From contig JFHB01000317.1 in assembly GCA_000729835.1 (NCBI GenBank), forward strand, positions 1 to 25,402: a stretch of 25,402 nucleotides of DNA, written 5' to 3'. Positions within the stretch are counted from its first letter, which is position 1, and each line of letters begins with the position of its first letter. Under the pieces are notes generated by a model. It was not told the DNA's origin and did not search any database. It saw only the letters and a list, made by a program, of their open reading frames with translations. The position numbers were made by a program, and so were the translations under genes. This document shows, in pieces, positions 20,449 through 25,402 of the stretch. The DNA is from Atkinsonella hypoxylon. Its lineage: Eukaryota > Ascomycota > Sordariomycetes > Hypocreales > Clavicipitaceae.

Positions 20449-20458
20449 TACCTAGGTA
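20449..20458. repeat. TACCTAGGTA palindrome, copy 5
   Basis: Exact 10-bp palindrome extended to GTACCTAGGTACC-type sequence, in gene-free DNA 40 nt before a GCAT/ACAT microsatellite. Confidence 0.85.
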
Positions 20459-20494
20459 CCTATAGGGAGGTGCATATCTACAAGTAGGCATCTT

Positions 20495-20524
20495 ATACAT
20501 ACATGCATACATGCATGCATGCAT
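20495..20524. repeat. ACAT/GCAT tetranucleotide microsatellite
   Basis: Imperfect ACAT and GCAT tetramers, about seven units. GCATGC segments are palindromic. No open frame of note crosses it. Confidence 0.8.
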
Positions 20525-21082
20525 CCTGGGCACCGTGCTCTTTCTGTCCTCCGCCCTCTGCTTCCCAGCGAAGCAGGCGCGACCAAGCGAGGAGCGAGGG
20601 GGTTATAAACCAACCAGCACACAAGCAGTAAGCCGCAGATAAGACCATGGCCACAAAGCAGCACAGGAACGGCTAGGACGACTAGGACGACTAGCATCGC
20701 CATGTAGTCCATGTAGTAATGAGGATTCGGCGCTCTAATTAATCAGGGCAAAAATAAATAAATAAATGAATAATAAAACGCCAGCAAGGAGGAGGAACGC
20801 GCAAACTTACCAACCCAGAAGGGATGAGGCAAGGGGATGAGATGAGAGGGGGAAATAGTTATAAAGTGCGCCGACAAGACGCTTTATTGTAGGTGTACGG
20901 AATACTCCACTTGCTCCTTCCCGTACTCCCGCCAACTGTAGTGGATGGAGCCATCGGCGGCCTGTTCTGGCGGCCACAGTCGCAGTGGGTGGTGATCTAG
21001 GCTAGTCAACTGGCGACAACTGCATCAGACCGCATCTTGTAGCCATGAAACTCTCAGGCGCAGGGCCCGCGATAATGGTCAT

Positions 21083-21132
21083 GGCGTAGGAGTGTTGGCG
21101 TAGGAGTGTAGGCGTAGGCGCAGGCGTAGGCC
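21083..21132. repeat. GGCGTAGGAGTGT / GGCGTA minisatellite
   Basis: Two 14-bp units (GGCGTAGGAGTGTT and GGCGTAGGAGTGTA) are followed by 6-bp sub-units GGCGTA, GGCGCA and GGCGTA. The short unit appears to be nested in the longer one. No gene is nearby. Confidence 0.8.
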
Positions 21133-22620
21133 GACACTGGTCTGGTAGACCTAGACAAAGCAATAACCACGCTAGTTACTGTACGTACGAACGGCAACGA
21201 ATAAGGGCAGACAGCATCCAGTTGCGTTCTATTGTCCATCTGCTCGCCTAATATCGAAACATCGGACGATAACATTGACTGGATACCAAGAAACAAGTCC
21301 CCAGTGGCCGCCCCTGTCCTTGCTTGGCCTTGTCTCTGCCGGATGGACATGCAAAAGATCAAATTGATTTCCTTTTGCCTCAGGCCCTGAGAGCTGATCG
21401 AGGGCTCGCCTTCTGTTCACATTGTCAAAAGACGTCTCTGATTAGCTTGAGCTTGAGCTTCAGCTGAACACTGAACACTGAGGAATTGTCCAAGCTTTTT
21501 TCCGTCCTGCCGGCGCACCAGTGCAACACCAAGAGGACGAATGCATGATTTAGGATGCGCCGCCAGAGCTTGGGCTGGGCCAACCCTTCCTGACTTGGCT
21601 TTTGCTGGACAGGCCCTTATCCCGGCCCGGGCGTGGTTTGGCTGGCCGCTGGCGTCCTGATTGGACTTTGCCCATGCGGACATCAACGAATGTCTCTGGC
21701 TGTGACAGCAGGGAAAGGCAAGTTTGAGTCTATGCGAAGCCAGCAATGGGATAGAGTCCAGGATCACTGTTATGACGGGATCATGGTTCTGGCCATGGCG
21801 ACGAAGACTGGAGGGGAAAAGGGAAGGGGTCGGTCCTAAATCGCATGAGGTGCAACACAATGCAAAGCGACGAGCACATGCAATGACCTTTTCTAGCTTC
21901 AAGAGAAGCCTGTATGTAGTAATTTGGCCCGTCTTGTGATTTCATGTGATTTCATGAGGCGCTAACAAGCCTGGTATCTCCAGGATCCGGGTTGCGAGCG
22001 ATTCGGTGCCGCGGAATTTATATTGGCAGGTACGGAGTACAGTGTACGCGTTCTAGAGTGGGCTCGCACTATGCTCGGTTTCTTTGTCAACTTGTTGCAC
22101 TGCACTCGGTAAGCTGCACTTCAACATGCCAAGCCACGAAAATCTACCAAAATCCAAAATCTTGGAGACAACTTCAGCACTCACGGTACGGACCTCGGTA
22201 TATTTTCTCACCTGTTTCAGCCAGTTCGTATTATTTCTCCGCTTCGCCCACTTGCTTGGTGCATTATGCATTATCCACTTCCACTACGGAGTAGGCGCTT
22301 AACCGTTAGTTGCCCCGGGGCCGCCATGTCCCGCTGAATCTGTCAAGGCCTTGGATGCTCTCCTCTCGCAGCCACGGATTTGGACGAACCGTGTGGTTGG
22401 AAGACGGGCAGGGCCGTCACGTCAGTCAGTCCTTTCGTCTCCTTGTTCGCCATCTTCTTCTTTTGCGCAGGCCCTTGGTTTTTCTGTTTCTAGACCCGCC
22501 GCGTCCTTTTTTGGGCGCATCGCCATATTTGGCACCAAAATCCAGGCCCCGACCAAAGAAGAAAAATCCCCCGCTTCCCATCATCCCATGGGAACCAGGG
22601 GTTTTTGCACCGATGACAGC

Positions 22621-22750
22621 CCATCCATCCGCCCATCCATCCGCCCATCCATCCGCCCATCCATCCGCCCATCCATCCGCCCATCCATCCATCCACCCAT
22701 CCATCCGTCCATCCACCCGTCCGTCCGTCCGCCCGTCCAGCCAGCCAGCC
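22621..22750. repeat. CCNN tetranucleotide array with a 12-bp higher-order unit
   Basis: The first 60 bp are five perfect 12-bp units (CCAT CCAT CCGC). The next 70 bp stay in the same 4-bp register but mix CCAT, CCAC, CCGT, CCGC and CCAG. Three-frame readings give HPSA, RPSI or similar repeats and, on the minus strand, WMGG or WADG repeats, so the open frames here come from the repeat. Confidence 0.95.
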
Positions 22751-24370
22751 TAACTTGGAAGGCGTGTGACACCCCTGGCAAACAACGTGCATCGTTGGCA
22801 AGGGCGAGCAGGATAGCACCTGCTGAATGCTGAAACGAAGCACTGTTGCTTGCTGAGCACGCACGTCCAACTGGCCATTGCACTGCCATGGGGGGGGAGG
22901 GGGTATTCAGACTTTGGAAGCATGGAGCTTATTAAGCTTGAACGGCCCGTTTGTGCTTGCCACGTTGTTCCAACGTCCATTAGTTTGTGGCTGATGGAGA
23001 TGGCCGCGTAAGACGTTCTACCGAGTACTCCGTTTGGGGTAGATGATCTCGAAATCAGCCATCAGCATGCGCCACATTAAGGCGCACGGCTGCACGGGGA
23101 TACAAGGGGATACAAGGGGGTGCACGGGTGTTATTGTTATGTATTGATATTATTTGCGAGCTTTACTTGGTGGCTGCGTCTGGTCCCATCTTGAAAATGC
23201 CCACCCCGCCCCACTTGGCACTTAGGCGCCCGACACTCCCGCGAAAGGGAGCTCAGTGTCAGTGTCAGTGTCAAACATTCCCGACTCCTCCTCTTTCGAC
23301 TCACAGAGTCGCAGTAAGCCGCATTGCATGCATAAATAATACTTGCCCAGCCACTCATTTCCTTGCACTGATGCCACCGTCCCCAAGGTCCCAAGCTTCC
23401 TCAACTCGGACTTTAGCCTTTTTACCAAGCAACATTTGGCCGTCATTTGCGGGAGAGCCAAACAAAACCTCGCACATCCAAAACCCAAGACCCAAGACCC
23501 AAATGCCGTCTGTGTCTGACGCTACCTTCTATTCTTTTGGCCTTCTGCACAGCTAATGTTGCATTCGCTCGGCACACAAGGCGGTTCGCAAGCCAGCAAT
23601 CACAATCGGGACAGGGCCCAAGGCTACTACTCCAGAATTGATGCATGTTTCAATGAACCGTGGGGCCGACTATCCTTGGAGAAGCGAAGAAGCTCTGGGA
23701 GCGACAATCGGAAGAAGCATCACGTGTCTGTCAAGAGGTTGCCGCCAGGTCGCTTCAGCAGGGACCTCATTCTGCCTCGACCTTGGCACAGATGAGCGTT
23801 TTTTTCCTGATCAAGTGGGATGGAAGAAAGGAATATGGCTGCTGCAAAGGGTTGTACCAGTGTAGCCCATATGCTGGTGCTCGACCACAATCCGCCGTGG
23901 TCAAATGATTATCTTCCAGTCCCTTCCACGACGTCCATTCACGCACGATACGCTTTCTTTGTCCGTTGTTACACCGCCTGGTATGCGGAGCTCAGAGCGG
24001 ACTTCTGGAGAAAGCCAGGCTCCATGGCTCCATGATGAGGCAAATGGCATGCTGTATGTAAGATACATGCAAGAGACGAGACAAGAACATGCAGGCATCC
24101 CTTGGTTTGACAGCAATAGTCAAGGAACGATTGGCCCAGATCTACTCGGAATGGTCTTGGACACAAAAACTTTCGTCCGATTGATCAAGTGGGTACTCCC
24201 GCCACGCCCACGGCTAATGGATAAGTTTTGCGCAAAGCGAATAGTTGGTTAGTTTCCATGCTCCCCGAAAATCCGCAAGGTGGTCTTGCGTCCATGTGGT
24301 CGGCATCTCGATTGAAAATATGAATATGAAGTGTCGAAGGGAAAATTGGAAGCTACATTATTTTGCCCGG

Positions 24371-24460
24371 AAAAAAAAAAAAAAAAAAAACCTAAATAAG
24401 CAACGTGGCGGTACCCAACTTAGTTGCTGTCTTGTAAACCAAAAAAAAAAAAAAAAAAAA
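24371..24460. repeat. Two A20 tracts flanking a 50-bp spacer
   Basis: A20 at 24371-24390 and A20 at 24441-24460, both on the plus strand and of equal length. The 50-bp spacer has no recognised element. Poly(A) tracts can mark retroposed sequence, but I see no clear target-site duplication or retroposon body. Confidence 0.85.
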
Positions 24461-24906
24461 TTAAACGCTGTCCATGTCCACATCATCATGGAGATGAGCT
24501 GTTCGACCGGGGTTAAATCGCATTGTTTGCCAGGGCCTGTTTCACAAGCCACAGGCTTTACCGCGCTACACTGCCACCCCAACGGCCAATTCAGGAAGCA
24601 CGGGGGTTCTCCAAGGAAGCTTGAAAAGGAAGATTGGTCAGTCGGAAGGGGGAAGAAAGAGGATATTTACCTCGGTACGATAGTCTGTGCCTGTGCCATG
24701 CATTGACTGCCCAGGTGTCCGGACAAACCAGGCTGAGTGGAGAAGGGGAAAAGCAAAGAATAGGGCATGGTTGGGGTACGTACCCTGTGCCTAGCATGGG
24801 TTTTCGCCGGCGGAACTCTCTTGGTCTCCCAAGGACGGAGGAATAGCGCTATTCGCGCAATCCCCGCTCGACCCCGCTTTTTAGACAGCTTCGATTAGCC
24901 GCTAGC

Positions 24907-25176
24907 TTTTTTTTTTTTTTATCCATGTCGATTTCTCTACCCGAGTACAGAGTACGTTTTCAGCACCAACGTGTAAATATAACCCTCTCTTCTATCCTGT
25001 AGAAAACGAACCGCGGTTTGAAATAAGTGGTGCCTCGGCGCTCGCCACCAGCGTACGCAAGCTACTGATGGCCATCTTGTATGAAGGACGAAGACTAGCT
25101 GGCCAGACTAGTTATATTGCGGCGGGAAATTGAACAGTAGCAGGTAGACGAGCTCATGTGCTTTTTTTTTTTTTTT
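24907..25176. repeat. T14 and T15 homopolymer tracts
   Basis: T14 at 24907-24920 and T15 at 25162-25176, in gene-free DNA. Together with A20 x2 and the terminal T24 they make the last kilobase unusually rich in long A/T homopolymers. Confidence 0.85.
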
Positions 25177-25370
25177 GACACAATGATGTATATTTTTCTT
25201 CATCTTCAAATCTTAATAAATTGCCTCGAGGGGTGGCGCGTAGCAATTTCGGCAGAGGGGGGTGACCGGCCAAGTTGAGACGTACGAAAACGGTCTGGTG
25301 CCATGAACCGTCTTGCTTTTACGAACTAGTCTAGCCGCAGTCTTTTTCCGGAAATGCGTCTGTTTCGGGA

Positions 25371-25394
25371 TTTTTTTTTTTTTTTTTTTTTTTT
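25371..25394. repeat. T24 homopolymer tract near the right edge
   Basis: The longest homopolymer in the window, 8 nt from its right end. Length may be imprecise because such runs are error-prone in sequencing. Confidence 0.85.
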
Positions 25395-25402
25395 GATGGA
25401 CC

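Larger units (their letters stand above)
18788..25402. other. Large gene-free region to the right window edge
   Basis: About 6.6 kb with no gene I can support. Its left part is the distal upstream region of the coiled-coil protein gene. Open frames are short or driven by repeats (CCNN array, GGTGGG array). At 23.55-24.25 kb several overlapping frames of 65-115 codons exist on both strands without recognised domains. Landmarks are the palindrome/GTAT/G4 group at 19.2-19.43 kb, GCAT repeat at 20.5 kb, minisatellite at 21.08 kb, CCNN array at 22.6 kb and five long A/T homopolymers after 24.37 kb. Confidence 0.55.

Noticed and set aside
21417..21902. 161-codon minus-strand open frame
   Set aside because: No recognisable domain, odd Ala/Ser/Arg composition, overlapped by plus-strand frames, and no splice or leader evidence.
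22621..22750. CRISPR-like array
   Set aside because: Units are contiguous tetramers with no unique spacers, in a eukaryotic genome; it is a microsatellite.
22310..22870. Repeat proteins (HPSA or WMGG repeats) of 126-160 codons
   Set aside because: These open frames are produced by the CCNN array in all phases on both strands; no start context, domain or splice support.

Overview
The window looks like nuclear DNA of a filamentous ascomycete (Pezizomycotina, most likely Sordariomycetes). The genes have short introns (55-140 nt) with GT...AG ends and CTAAC/CTAAT/CTGAC-type branch sites, long pyrimidine-rich leaders, Ser/Pro/Gln-rich disordered proteins, and wide gene-free spaces full of A/T tracts and microsatellites. 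I see no bacterial operons, CRISPR array, rRNA, convincing tRNA or intact transposon. The order (possibly Hypocreales) is a guess from overall style and is not shown by the sequence.

Four protein-coding genes can be modelled well. (1) 57-979, minus strand: a six-helix cytochrome b561-type membrane protein, 2 exons, 260 aa. (2) 3534-6193, plus strand: an ankyrin-repeat plus Dilute (DIL) domain protein, 4 exons, 821 aa. (3) 11431-14681, plus strand: a TBC-domain Rab GTPase-activating protein, 3 exons, 1032 aa; its second intron is a stop-free 72-nt intron hidden inside a long open frame. (4) 16702-18334, minus strand: a low-complexity, probably nuclear protein with a conserved coiled-coil core, 2 exons, 520 aa. 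Genes 1 and 2 are divergent across a 2.55-kb gap. Genes 2 and 3 are tandem with a 5.2-kb gap. Genes 3 and 4 converge across 2 kb. Upstream of gene 4, about 7 kb to the window end has no gene I can support.

Genes 2 and 3 both suggest vesicle or organelle traffic, since DIL is a cargo-tail domain and TBC is a Rab switch-off domain. Adjacency in a fungal genome is weak evidence for joint function. The four genes look like ordinary core fungal genes and I find no novel multi-gene system. The more interesting signals are in the non-coding DNA: a 10-bp perfect palindrome (TACCTAGGTA) present five times, all in gene-free spaces; a related 13-bp inverted repeat; a cluster of TATTCCGTA motifs at 6.7-7.75 kb; Z-DNA- and G-quadruplex-prone repeats near gene leaders; ATG-free leaders; and a short upstream ORF ending 3 nt before the start of gene 4.
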